Positions 54,417 to 62,564 of a DNA stretch of 64,000 nt are shown in pieces. Source of the stretch: Lutibacter sp. B1 (lineage in GTDB: Bacteria > Bacteroidota > Bacteroidia > Flavobacteriales > Flavobacteriaceae); the NCBI RefSeq assembly GCF_012524075.1, contig NZ_JAAZUI010000013.1:1-64000 (forward strand), read 5' to 3'. How positions within the stretch are numbered: the first letter of the stretch is position 1; the number at the start of each line of letters is the position of its first letter. A program made the translations under genes and the position numbers. The notes beneath the pieces were generated by a model. It saw only the letters and a list, made by a program, of their open reading frames with translations, was not told where the DNA came from and did no database searches.

Positions 54417-56609
54417 TTATGTTGCCTGATGTACAGGATATATTTTTTTCATAATGTTACTTAGTGCTTTTTCAAAGTGAACACCTTTAACCTGAAATTG
54501 TACTTTTGCTTGTGTGTTTGGCTGTGCTTCAACCGAATCTGCAATTGCATGCATCTTTGCCTGCTGGCACATCGCTGCTAAATGTGCCCCATTAAGCCCT
54601 TCGCTGGCATCCGCCAAAGTAGGAAGATCTACATCAGTCCCAAGTGGAACCTGCTGGCAATGTACCTGCAAAATTGATAGACGAGACTCACGATCAGGTG
54701 CCGGTAAATCAAGAACCAAGTCGAAACGACCTGGTCTTAGAAGTGCAGGATCTATTAAATCAGGACGGTTTGTTGCGGCTAAAACCACCACACCCGCTTC
54801 GCCATTACTAATTGCATCGAACTCTAGCAAAAATTGACCGACCATTCGGTCACTGATTTGCCCGTCTCCAGTGCTTTGACCACGTGTAGGCACGATAGTA
54901 TCAATTTCGTCGAAAAAGATAATAGACGGGGCAGACTGACGAGCACGTCTAAACACTTCACGAATACCTCGTTCAGATTCACCCACCCATTTGGAAAGCA
55001 GTTCTGGACCTCTTGCTACAATAAAATTCACTTCTGTTGTTGTACCTACGGCTTGTCCCAGCAAAGTCTTTCCAGTTCCGGAGTCTCCGGTCAATAAGAT
55101 GCCACTAGGTATGTGTGCACCAGCTTGGTGAAAACGATCGCCATAGATTAATGGCCATTCGATTGATTGTTTTAGAAGACGTTTCTGCTCAGTAAGACCA
55201 CCAATATCTTCCCAATGTGTTTCAGGAACATCTGTAGCCATTTCGCGCATAGAAGACAGATGGAAATTAGCTAAAGCCTCTTGGAAATGTTCCATACGTA
55301 CGAATAATGATGCATCTGCTTCCGTTATCGATCGATCACGGACACATATCATACCGGCTTCACGACACAGTGCAGCAAGATCTGCTCCAAAGAAACCATG
55401 GGTTATCGCTGCTATGCGTTCAAGGTCAGCATTGGCTGCCAAGGGCATAAAGCGAGAATGTATTTTGAGTATTTCTAAACGCCCAGCCTTGTTAGGTGGT
55501 GTAATAGCTATCTCACGGTCGAAACGACCCGGACGGCGCAAAGCCGGATCAACATTGTTTGGAAGATTAGTTGCTGCCATTACCACTATTTTACCGCGTG
55601 AAGACACTCCATCCATTAGAGCGAGCAATTGCCCTACCACTCGCTTTTCAACTTCACCGAGCACAGTTTCTCGGTTTGGAGCAATAGTGTCAATTTCATC
55701 GATAAATAAGATAGCTGTTTCATGTTCCTGTGCCTCTTCAAATACATTACGTAGCATTTCCTCGGATTCTCCATAATGTTTTTGGATAATCTCAGGAGCG
55801 TTAACCAAGAGGAAAAAAGCATCCGTTTGTTGTGCAACCGTACGAGCTATCAACGTTTTACCACACCCGGGAGGTCCATAAAGCAACAAACCGCGCGGTG
55901 CATCAACACCGAGTTGCTCAAATAGCTCCGGATTTTTGAGTGGAAGTTCGACCATCTCACGGATACGTGCCAATTCATTTGAAAGACCTCCTACATCTTG
56001 GTATGAAGCCCTGCGCTCCATTCTATCTATTATATCAACCTTCGTGTCTTGAGTTATCAAAACAACACCTTCAGAATCCGTTTCAATCACACGAAGGCGA
56101 GTACCTTCGTAATCAAGTAAGCTACCAACAACAAAAACTCGGTTAATAGCCAAAGATTTTATTAAATGAGAAAATTCTGTCTTGTCACCATTATTAATAC
56201 CAAGTTGATTCGCAATTTCGCTGATGCGCGATAATGGCTTAAGGATTGAGTGATTGCCATTTCTCCGATTATTTCCAGTTGGCTGAACACGTCCAGCAAT
56301 AGTGAAAACAATGCGTTTAGCCGAAGTAACCTCAGCGAGTTTGAGTTCCACGACCTCTCCCTCTTGTACACCGCAGCTTGCCTGTAATAGAGGACCGAAG
56401 CTGATACTACCGGATGGCACAGAATCATCTGCTACCAAACTCCCGGTAGCATGCGCTACTGCTGTTAAGATAACCGCATCGCCAACCTTCCAGCTTTTGG
56501 CTGTTAGGTCGGCGGGGTTTAAAGCTACATCATCATTTTTTCTTTTAGTCTTATCAGGAGAGTGTCCTGAGAGCGACTTAAATATTAATAAGTTACTAGG
56601 GTTCATCAT
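54417..56609 (-). CDS. CDC48/VAT-type AAA+ ATPase
   Basis: A 730-aa double-ring unfoldase. Residues about 25-190 form the N-terminal double-psi barrel and second lobe. D1 has Walker A GPPGCGKT (245-252), Walker B LFIDEID (301-307) and pore loop KHYGE. D2 has GDSGTGKT (508-515), FFDEID and KWVGE. Both rings look catalytically complete, with arginine fingers GRFDRE and GRFDLV. The 5' end overlaps the membrane-protein gene by 4 bases (ATGA) and a strong AAGGAGGT lies 5 bases before its first ATG. CDC48 proteins are rare in flavobacteria. It may extract proteins from its membrane partners. Confidence 0.92.
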   Translation of the reverse strand: MMNPSNLLIFKSLSGHSPDKTKRKNDDVALNPADLTAKSWKVGDAVILTAVAHATGSLVADDSVPSGSISFGPLLQASCGVQEGEVVELKLAEVTSAKRIVFTIAGRVQPTGNNRRNGNHSILKPLSRISEIANQLGINNGDKTEFSHLIKSLAINRVFVVGSLLDYEGTRLRVIETDSEGVVLITQDTKVDIIDRMERRASYQDVGGLSNELARIREMVELPLKNPELFEQLGVDAPRGLLLYGPPGCGKTLIARTVAQQTDAFFLLVNAPEIIQKHYGESEEMLRNVFEEAQEHETAILFIDEIDTIAPNRETVLGEVEKRVVGQLLALMDGVSSRGKIVVMAATNLPNNVDPALRRPGRFDREIAITPPNKAGRLEILKIHSRFMPLAANADLERIAAITHGFFGADLAALCREAGMICVRDRSITEADASLFVRMEHFQEALANFHLSSMREMATDVPETHWEDIGGLTEQKRLLKQSIEWPLIYGDRFHQAGAHIPSGILLTGDSGTGKTLLGQAVGTTTEVNFIVARGPELLSKWVGESERGIREVFRRARQSAPSIIFFDEIDTIVPTRGQSTGDGQISDRMVGQFLLEFDAISNGEAGVVVLAATNRPDLIDPALLRPGRFDLVLDLPAPDRESRLSILQVHCQQVPLGTDVDLPTLADASEGLNGAHLAAMCQQAKMHAIADSVEAQPNTQAKVQFQVKGVHFEKALSNIMKKIYPVHQAT

Positions 56610-57361
56610 CTCTGACCTCCTTGCTTACGACTAATCGCTTGTGCAACTCCCGGAGTAGCAGCTACACGTACCCGCTTGATATCCTTAACCATATAAGGTC
56701 CAAAAAGAAATGTGAACAGACCATAGCTGATAAAGGCAACATGGAATGACCAATAGCCATTTAATGCCAATGGGCCTGTCTTGAAATATGGCAAAAAGGT
56801 AAGTGGAAGGAATGATAATCCTGAGAACAATGCGATTGCCGCCACCCACTTAGGTACAAATCCAGGTTTTGTTTTATCTTTCATAACCAAAATAAAGATT
56901 GCCAAAACCTCTATTGTAGTAATCCAATAAGTCATATCAAAGAAATACCAACCAATGAAGTGAACCATTTTGATGGTTTCAGCAGGTGCAATAGCTGCAT
57001 TTTCAGCACACCACGCCCACATAGCAGGTACAAACATCAGCACCCAACCGGTTAGCAAACCTCCGCAAAGCTGGATGAGTGAAAGGATTGGTACGGGTTC
57101 ACGACGCCACATTTGAACAGTTACCTGAACCGCCCATACCAGATACAGAATTCCAAATGCAGTAGAAAGCGATTGCCCAAGCAAGATACTATCTTGGTAT
57201 TTTAGATAGTAATTATCGACAAGTTCTTGAGCAGTAAAACTAGGATTGGGTGGCGGATAGTTATGTCCTAAAACTACCCAAGCTAAGCCATACAACACTA
57301 CGAATGCAGGACCACACCACGCAGCCCAGATTTGAATTTTTGATGATAGTGATTTGTCCAT
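56606..57361 (-). CDS. Six-TM membrane protein, first gene of the CDC48 operon
   Basis: A 251-aa polytopic protein with about six helices: near 11-32, 60-84, 90-118, 128-158, 165-186 and 195-222. A proline-rich loop PPPNPSFTAQE follows helix 1, and the polar motif MWAWCAENAA lies near the end of helix 3. I recall similar proteins of unknown function in actinobacteria and sphingomonads near sterol or xenobiotic genes, from memory only. Its stop overlaps the ATPase start. The higher G+C content points to recent transfer. Function not known. Confidence 0.8.
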   Translation of the reverse strand: MDKSLSSKIQIWAAWCGPAFVVLYGLAWVVLGHNYPPPNPSFTAQELVDNYYLKYQDSILLGQSLSTAFGILYLVWAVQVTVQMWRREPVPILSLIQLCGGLLTGWVLMFVPAMWAWCAENAAIAPAETIKMVHFIGWYFFDMTYWITTIEVLAIFILVMKDKTKPGFVPKWVAAIALFSGLSFLPLTFLPYFKTGPLALNGYWSFHVAFISYGLFTFLFGPYMVKDIKRVRVAATPGVAQAISRKQGGQR

Positions 57362-57395
57362 TTTTTTCTTCTTTAAATTATACTTATATTTATAA

Positions 57396-57409
57396 TTCGT
57401 ACGTACGAA
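57396..57409. promoter_or_regulatory. Perfect 14-base palindrome upstream of the CDC48 operon
   Basis: TTCGTACGTACGAA is its own reverse complement, 35 bases before the start of the membrane-protein gene and between divergent genes. It has the form of a TetR-family operator. The neighbouring AraC gene (57496) or the TetR gene at 53297 could be the binding partner. Confidence 0.65.
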
Positions 57410-57495
57410 CTAATTTGTATAAATGTAATAATTATTTTAAAACAAGAAACTTATTTTAAAAAATATATAACTTACAATCAAAAAAAAACAATTAA

Positions 57496-58380
57496 ATGAA
57501 ATTAAATTATTCTATAAGAGATGTGCTTAATTTTCGAAAATTAGAGTGGGGAAAATCTAATGATTTTTTTTATTTAACAGATATACCAAGTACATTTGAA
57601 CCCGATTTTTTTAAACCAAATTATTTTTCATTTGGTCTTTTAGATAAAGGATTTATAAAAATAGAAATAGACGACAACACCCATATTATTAATAATCGTT
57701 CGTTTATGATTTATCGTCCTGAACAAATAATTCAAATATCACAAATTCATCCTAAAACTAAAGGTGCTTTTATACTATTTACGAAGCAATTTTTAGATTA
57801 TTTAAATGAAAATATATTTTCTGTTACAAATCATTCTTTTTTAAGCTATCAGTTTGATTCTCATATAGAATTAGATACATCCGATTATAAAAAACTAAAA
57901 AAAGTATCAAAAAAAATATTTGATTTACTTAGCGAAACTCCAAGTGGAAGCTGGGAATATATTGCTAGAAATCTAACTTCAGCATTAGTGTATGAAACTA
58001 ATGAAATACTTAAAAAATATTTACCCAAAGATTTTAAAAAAAAGGATTGCAGATCATTTTTACTAACAAATGATTTTAAAAATTTAGTTGAAAAACACTA
58101 TTATTCTAATAGAAACATAAGATTTTATGCTTCTGAATTAAACATTAGCGTTAATTATCTGCATAAGATCATAAAAAAACATACAGGAAAAACTCCTTTA
58201 TCAATTATAAATGCCAAATTATTATCAGAAGTAAAGCAAGTTCTTTCTTGTTCAAATATTAATATTAGTGAAATTGCGCTAAAGTATGGATTTAGTGGAG
58301 TTTCTTCTTTTAGTAAATATTTTAAAAATCAAACAAGTGTATCGCCTTCAACATATCATAAAAAATCAATTCAAAATTAA
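57496..58380 (+). CDS. AraC-family transcriptional regulator
   Basis: A 294-aa regulator. An N-terminal cupin-like sensor domain (about 20-170) precedes the double helix-turn-helix of the last about 100 residues (IRFYASELNISVNYLHKIIK, ISEIALKYGFSGVSSFSKYF, SPSTYHKK). It is divergent from the CDC48 operon and 105 bases upstream of an SDR gene it may control. Its composition is AT-rich like the host. Confidence 0.92.
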   Translation: MKLNYSIRDVLNFRKLEWGKSNDFFYLTDIPSTFEPDFFKPNYFSFGLLDKGFIKIEIDDNTHIINNRSFMIYRPEQIIQISQIHPKTKGAFILFTKQFLDYLNENIFSVTNHSFLSYQFDSHIELDTSDYKKLKKVSKKIFDLLSETPSGSWEYIARNLTSALVYETNEILKKYLPKDFKKKDCRSFLLTNDFKNLVEKHYYSNRNIRFYASELNISVNYLHKIIKKHTGKTPLSIINAKLLSEVKQVLSCSNINISEIALKYGFSGVSSFSKYFKNQTSVSPSTYHKKSIQN

Positions 58381-58484
58381 ACATACTATAATAGTAAAGA
58401 AATAGATAACAATTTTCAACTTTTAGATAAGTTTATAGTTACATAATTATTGTAATTTGTTTTTTAAATAAATTATATAAAATT

Positions 58485-59231
58485 ATGAATAGATTAAAAA
58501 ATAAAGTTGCAATCATTACAGGTGCAGCTCAAGGTATGGGTGAAGCCCATGCACGTATGTTTGTTGCAGAAGGTGCAAAAGTTATAATGACTGATATAAA
58601 GGAAGATTTAGGTTCTAAAATTGCAGATGAATTAGGTGAAAACGCACTATTTATTAAACTTGATGTTACCCTAATTGAAGATTGGAAAAAAGTAGTTTCA
58701 GAAGGTGAAAAAGCATTTGGCCCCATTAATGTATTGGTTAATAATGTAGGTATTTTAGGACCTCAAAAAGATCTTGCAGAATTAAATGAAGATATCTATT
58801 TAAAAATATGTGAAATTAATCAACATGCTGTTTTTTATGGTATGAAATACACTTTGCCATCTATGCTTAAAGCAGGTGTTGGATCTATAATAAATGTATC
58901 TTCAATAGCAGGTATAGTAGCCGTTTATGGATACCCGAATTTAGCTTATATGAGCAGTAAATTTGCTGTACGAGGAATGACAAAAGCTGTTGCTGTAGAA
59001 TATGCTGCAAAAAATATTCGTGTAAATTCTGTTCATCCAGGTTTTATTAAAACACCAATGATGGCTGAAGCAACAGACGAAGAAGGTGGTGAAGCAACCA
59101 GTTTTATACCACTAAAAAGATTAGCAGATCCTAAAGAAGTTAGTAATTTAGTTGTGTTTATGGCTTCTGACGAATCATCATATATGACAGGAACAGAACA
59201 AATTATTGATGGTGGAATAAGTATACAATAA
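58485..59231 (+). CDS. SDR-family dehydrogenase (glucose/hydroxysteroid dehydrogenase-like)
   Basis: A 248-aa classical short-chain dehydrogenase. TGAAQGMGEAHA is the NAD(P) motif (about 13-24), NNVGILG follows, the catalytic Ser is in NVSSIAG and the Tyr/Lys pair in YMSSK. C-terminal SYMTGTEQIIDGGIS is typical of the glucose 1-dehydrogenase and 3-alpha/20-beta-hydroxysteroid dehydrogenase branch. Its substrate is unknown. It sits behind an AraC regulator and next to the CDC48 operon, so a role in a small-molecule pathway of this island is possible. Confidence 0.9.
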   Translation: MNRLKNKVAIITGAAQGMGEAHARMFVAEGAKVIMTDIKEDLGSKIADELGENALFIKLDVTLIEDWKKVVSEGEKAFGPINVLVNNVGILGPQKDLAELNEDIYLKICEINQHAVFYGMKYTLPSMLKAGVGSIINVSSIAGIVAVYGYPNLAYMSSKFAVRGMTKAVAVEYAAKNIRVNSVHPGFIKTPMMAEATDEEGGEATSFIPLKRLADPKEVSNLVVFMASDESSYMTGTEQIIDGGISIQ

Positions 59232-59256
59232 TATTATTCAACAATTAATCCTTTTT

Positions 59257-59300
59257 AAAAAACCATCTCAATACTAAACTTTGGGTTGGTTTTTTTATTT
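59257..59300 (+). terminator. Weak terminator after the SDR gene
   Basis: AAAAAACCA (59257-59265) pairs with TGGTTTTTT (59287-59295) across a 21-base loop. The long loop makes it weaker than the other terminators here. Confidence 0.45.
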
Positions 59301-59396
59301 TTTGAATTGCAGAATTTAAAATTCCATATAAAAAAATGTAAAACATTTATGAGCATCATTTTAAAAACAAATATTGACTTAGTATATAATTGAATA

Positions 59397-59852
59397 TTAT
59401 AATTTCATGAAATGGCTAGGACTCACACCTGTTTTCTTTTTAAAAAATCTGCTAAAATCTGCCATACTTGAGAAATTTAAAGCATAAGCCACTTCGGTTA
59501 TGTTGTATTTTCTCATAGTCAAAAGTACCTTAGCTTCAGAAACTACTAATTCATCAATTAATTCTTTTGGTGTGCTACCACTAGTATCTTTAATAATTCT
59601 ACCTAAATACCTTACGGAAATATTTAGAGTGGTAGCATAAAATGAAACCTGTCTGTTTTGTCGATAATCTTTTTTAATCAATCTTAAAAATTCAGACTTT
59701 ATAAGCTCTTTATTTGATTTAGAATACTCTTTTCCATAAGAAGAACTATCATAGATTTTTTTACTGAGGTATATGTTCTCAATTTCATACAATAAATTTA
59801 TAATCGTATTTTTTATAATTTCATGTCTAAATTTATGAGACTCTTGTTCCAT
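59397..59852 (-). CDS. AraC C-terminal domain protein, probably N-terminally truncated
   Basis: The 151-aa open frame opens with KFRHEIIKNTIINLLYEIEN, the helix that normally links sensor and DNA-binding domains. It continues with the full double helix-turn-helix (VSFYATTLNISVRYLGRIIK, ITEVAYALNFSSMADFSRFF, VSPSHF). The about 130-150-residue cupin sensor of ordinary relatives is missing. The next 163 bases upstream, toward the acyltransferase gene, show no continuation. It resembles the AraC at 57496 in layout, so it may be a decayed copy or a sensorless regulator. Confidence 0.75.
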   Translation of the reverse strand: MEQESHKFRHEIIKNTIINLLYEIENIYLSKKIYDSSSYGKEYSKSNKELIKSEFLRLIKKDYRQNRQVSFYATTLNISVRYLGRIIKDTSGSTPKELIDELVVSEAKVLLTMRKYNITEVAYALNFSSMADFSRFFKKKTGVSPSHFMKL

Positions 59853-60015
59853 TCTTTTTCTTAATAAAATAAAATATCTATTTAAAATTGCTCCGTTTTT
59901 TTTGTTGAATTTAATACCTGAACCATGGAGAATATGGCTTTAGAGAACTTAGTCACTATAAACCCATTTGGCATAATAAAAATCTAAAAAAAGCAATAGT
60001 AGCTCCAGTTATTTA

Positions 60016-61131
60016 TCATAAGTTATCTTTCTTTTTCATTCCGAATAATATTCTTGGTATTTTAAACGGATAAATCAATAATCTATAAATAATTATAATT
60101 AGTGGAAAGGATATAAAAACTAATAATACTATTTTTAACAGAATACTCACATTTAATTGAATGATATAATAACCCAATATAATAATGACTGTTTGATGTA
60201 ATATATAAAAAGGATATATTGCTTCATTACATTTTTTAAGTAGCGTACTTTTTTTATTAAACCAAATCTGCGAATACCCGAGTATTGTTGTTACAAGCGT
60301 CCAACTAACTAGTGCACAAACTGCATACCAAACATTCCATCTGCTACTTATAGAAAGATATGGTGAAATAAATTCACTTGGTAAAAGATAATAAACATAA
60401 AATAGTATAGCACTTATTAAGAAAGCTATAAAATTAAATTTTCGATGCGATTTTAGATGATCCCAAATATACTTTGACGAAGTAAATAGCATACCAGAAA
60501 CAAAAAAATAACCGTAATAAAAAGTAGAAGAGAGGTTTGTTATATCTTTTGAATCACTTTGGTATATTTTTTTTAAGAAAATTATTATTACAATTAAAGG
60601 AATTACCCATAATAAGATTCCATATTTTTTAGAAGTAATAGTTTCAAGTAGGGTAATTATTGTATCAGATTTAGGAGATCTTAATACTAAAATTAACGGA
60701 ATTACTAAAATAGACATAATAAATAAATTTTCAATAAACCATAAGTGGTTTACTTCAAAAGAACCATTTCTATAAACATCTATATAAGAATTATAATTAT
60801 TTATATGCTCATAATATGTTTGTGGAGGAACAATAAAAAGAACACCAAAAAAAAGCGGTATTATTAAACGTGAACTTCGTTCTTTCAAAAACTGAAACCA
60901 AGTTCTTTTTGAAAAAGCAAACATAGTTCCTGCCCCAGAAATTAAAAATAATAGAGGTAATCTAAATTGCTCAAAAAACACCATTATATCATCGAGTACT
61001 TTACTAGATTCAGAATTCATTATATGAAATTTATCTCCATTAAATGGCATTAAAATATGATGTATATATACAGCCAGTATAGAAATTACTCGTAACCAAT
61101 CTAAATCATACCTTCGTCCTTTTTCTGTCAT
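60016..61131 (-). CDS. Acyltransferase-3 family membrane protein
   Basis: A 371-aa polytopic acyltransferase with about ten helices. YDLDWLRVISILAVYIHHIL at the start carries the conserved acid-rich Arg and histidine pair of the family, and FRLPLLFLISGAG follows. These enzymes O-acetylate cell-surface sugars, lipids or glucans. It begins 108 bases after the LytTR regulator gene on the same strand. Its acceptor is unknown. Confidence 0.9.
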   Translation of the reverse strand: MTEKGRRYDLDWLRVISILAVYIHHILMPFNGDKFHIMNSESSKVLDDIMVFFEQFRLPLLFLISGAGTMFAFSKRTWFQFLKERSSRLIIPLFFGVLFIVPPQTYYEHINNYNSYIDVYRNGSFEVNHLWFIENLFIMSILVIPLILVLRSPKSDTIITLLETITSKKYGILLWVIPLIVIIIFLKKIYQSDSKDITNLSSTFYYGYFFVSGMLFTSSKYIWDHLKSHRKFNFIAFLISAILFYVYYLLPSEFISPYLSISSRWNVWYAVCALVSWTLVTTILGYSQIWFNKKSTLLKKCNEAIYPFYILHQTVIIILGYYIIQLNVSILLKIVLLVFISFPLIIIIYRLLIYPFKIPRILFGMKKKDNL

Positions 61132-61239
61132 GCATATTTGTTTTTTTGTTTAGTGTGTAAACTTAAAAACAAATTAATATGCGATTATTATTTTGTGATA
61201 AATGGCAAATAGAAGTGACGAAATGCAAAGAGCATGTTA

Positions 61240-62115
61240 TTAAATTTTAGAATATTTAGCTTTAAAATCCTCAATATTTGAGCGTGAGACAGGAATTATA
61301 GTTGAACAGTTTTTTAATAATAGTTGGTAGCCTTGAGCATTTCCTGAAATTGACTTAATTGCATTTAAATTTACCAAATAGGAACGATGTGTTTTGTAGA
61401 TACACGAAAAACACCTTAATTGTTCTTCCAATTCTTTAAGTGTCATACGAATTAATATTTTATTATTTCTGTCAGATGAGAAAGTGAATACTTCTATATA
61501 GTTGCTTTCAACCTTTGCAAAAAGAAAATCTTTAATTTTCAACTCAAAACTCTCATTTGATACTAAATTTTTTATGCAAACTATAGCGTTGTTAAACTCT
61601 TGCTTGTTATTAGTAGATAGTTTTTTTATACTAGAAACGTGTTTATGTATAAGTCTTTCTAAATTTAGCGGTAATACAATTATTAATAAAAGAAATCCTA
61701 CTAAAAAAGTATTACGAATTTCTTCCCAAAAATACCGAAAGGACCAGTTATCTGGATTTGTGTAAATTAAATCACGAATTAAAAAATCAGTAATACCTAT
61801 AATTAAAAGAATAATTGATAGATTAAAAATTTCCTTTCCAAGTGTCCAAGTTATATCATCTTTTATATTCCTGTTCATTAAACTAAAATATATATAAGCG
61901 ATAGGGAAAGGAATAAGTGCATGAATTAGTAAAATCCAAATTAAGCTAATTTTATGTTCTACTACATTAACAACAAACGGTTGAAAAAAATAAGAGAAAC
62001 AGAAACTTAAAAATGAAATAAATAGTAACAATAAAATAAGCCTTTGTTGGCTATCATAGTAATAAGGATAAGGTTCTTTTAAATACCTTTTAATTTGTGC
62101 TAGTTTTAATTTCAT
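61240..62115 (-). CDS. LytTR-family regulator with membrane N-terminal domain
   Basis: A 291-aa protein. Residues about 25-155 contain four hydrophobic helices, with no histidine-kinase or receiver domain. The last about 100 residues form a LytTR DNA-binding domain (DFLFAKVESNYIEVFTFSSD, LEEQLRCFSCIYKTHRSYLV, NLNAIKSISGNAQGYQ). This one-component design is common in Bacteroidota, where the membrane part may sense a signal directly. The acyltransferase downstream is the likely target. Confidence 0.9.
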   Translation of the reverse strand: MKLKLAQIKRYLKEPYPYYYDSQQRLILLLLFISFLSFCFSYFFQPFVVNVVEHKISLIWILLIHALIPFPIAYIYFSLMNRNIKDDITWTLGKEIFNLSIILLIIGITDFLIRDLIYTNPDNWSFRYFWEEIRNTFLVGFLLLIIVLPLNLERLIHKHVSSIKKLSTNNKQEFNNAIVCIKNLVSNESFELKIKDFLFAKVESNYIEVFTFSSDRNNKILIRMTLKELEEQLRCFSCIYKTHRSYLVNLNAIKSISGNAQGYQLLLKNCSTIIPVSRSNIEDFKAKYSKI

Positions 62116-62320
62116 CTTGGGGTTAAAAATTAGGTTTTTTACTCGACCTCATAAAATTTTGATTAAAACAATAAACGAAATGTATATTTTATCAAATATG
62201 CGATTTTTAAATGAAACTAAAAAGTTAGCTTTTTTTGGTGTTGACAAGAGGTTGGTTACTTTATATATAATTTGTATTATAATGTACTTTGCTTTGGTAA
62301 AAGCAGGGCAGAGCGCAAAG

Positions 62321-62341
62321 AAAAGGTCTGGTAGACCTTTT
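62321..62341 (-). terminator. Terminator of the unidentified gene fragment
   Basis: AAAAGGTCT/AGACCTTTT, 9-base perfect stem, 3-base loop. On the minus strand it directly follows the stop of the fragment at 62341-62343. Confidence 0.6.
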
Positions 62342-62490
62342 TAGTGAATGAGTCGGATGGCGCCTTGACAATTGCTGATTTTTCTTTTAAAAGTTTTCTT
62401 CTCCAAAGCTTCTTCTATTAAAGTTAATGGAACACTTTTTATGCGACGACGTAGGAGAGAAGCATAATGTGTGTGAAATGATATTTTTTT
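62341..62490 (-). pseudogene. 3' remnant of an unidentified gene
   Basis: The minus strand has 49 codons open from an in-frame TGA (62491-62493) to a TAA (62341-62343). They read FHTHYASLLRRRIKSVPLTL, then IEEALEKKTFKRKISNCQGA and IRLIH. The basic, structured look and the terminator immediately after the stop suggest the end of a real gene whose front was lost. I cannot name the family. It might also be a chance open frame. Confidence 0.3.
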
Positions 62491-62564
62491 TCAAAGTGGA
62501 CTATTATTAATTCTAAATATTTAAATTAGCAAATTGCTTAAATATATTTTTTAGTTTAAAATTA

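Larger units (their letters stand above)
62116..62564. other. 449-base spacer with gene remnant and terminator
   Basis: Between the LytTR and AAA ATPase genes. It holds a minus-strand coding fragment (62341-62490) and a hairpin at 62321-62341. The left part is AT-rich and must contain the LytTR promoter. Right of 62490 I see nothing recognisable before the ATPase. Confidence 0.5.

Noticed and set aside
54514-56634. Several plus-strand open frames opposite the CDC48 gene
   Set aside because: These are antisense shadows that arise because the higher-G+C gene leaves fewer stop codons on the other strand.
62117-62344. Plus-strand open frame of 75 codons ahead of the AAA ATPase
   Set aside because: Low-complexity sequence starting at the LytTR promoter with a tail that runs through the terminator hairpin; the minus-strand fragment explains part of the same bases better.
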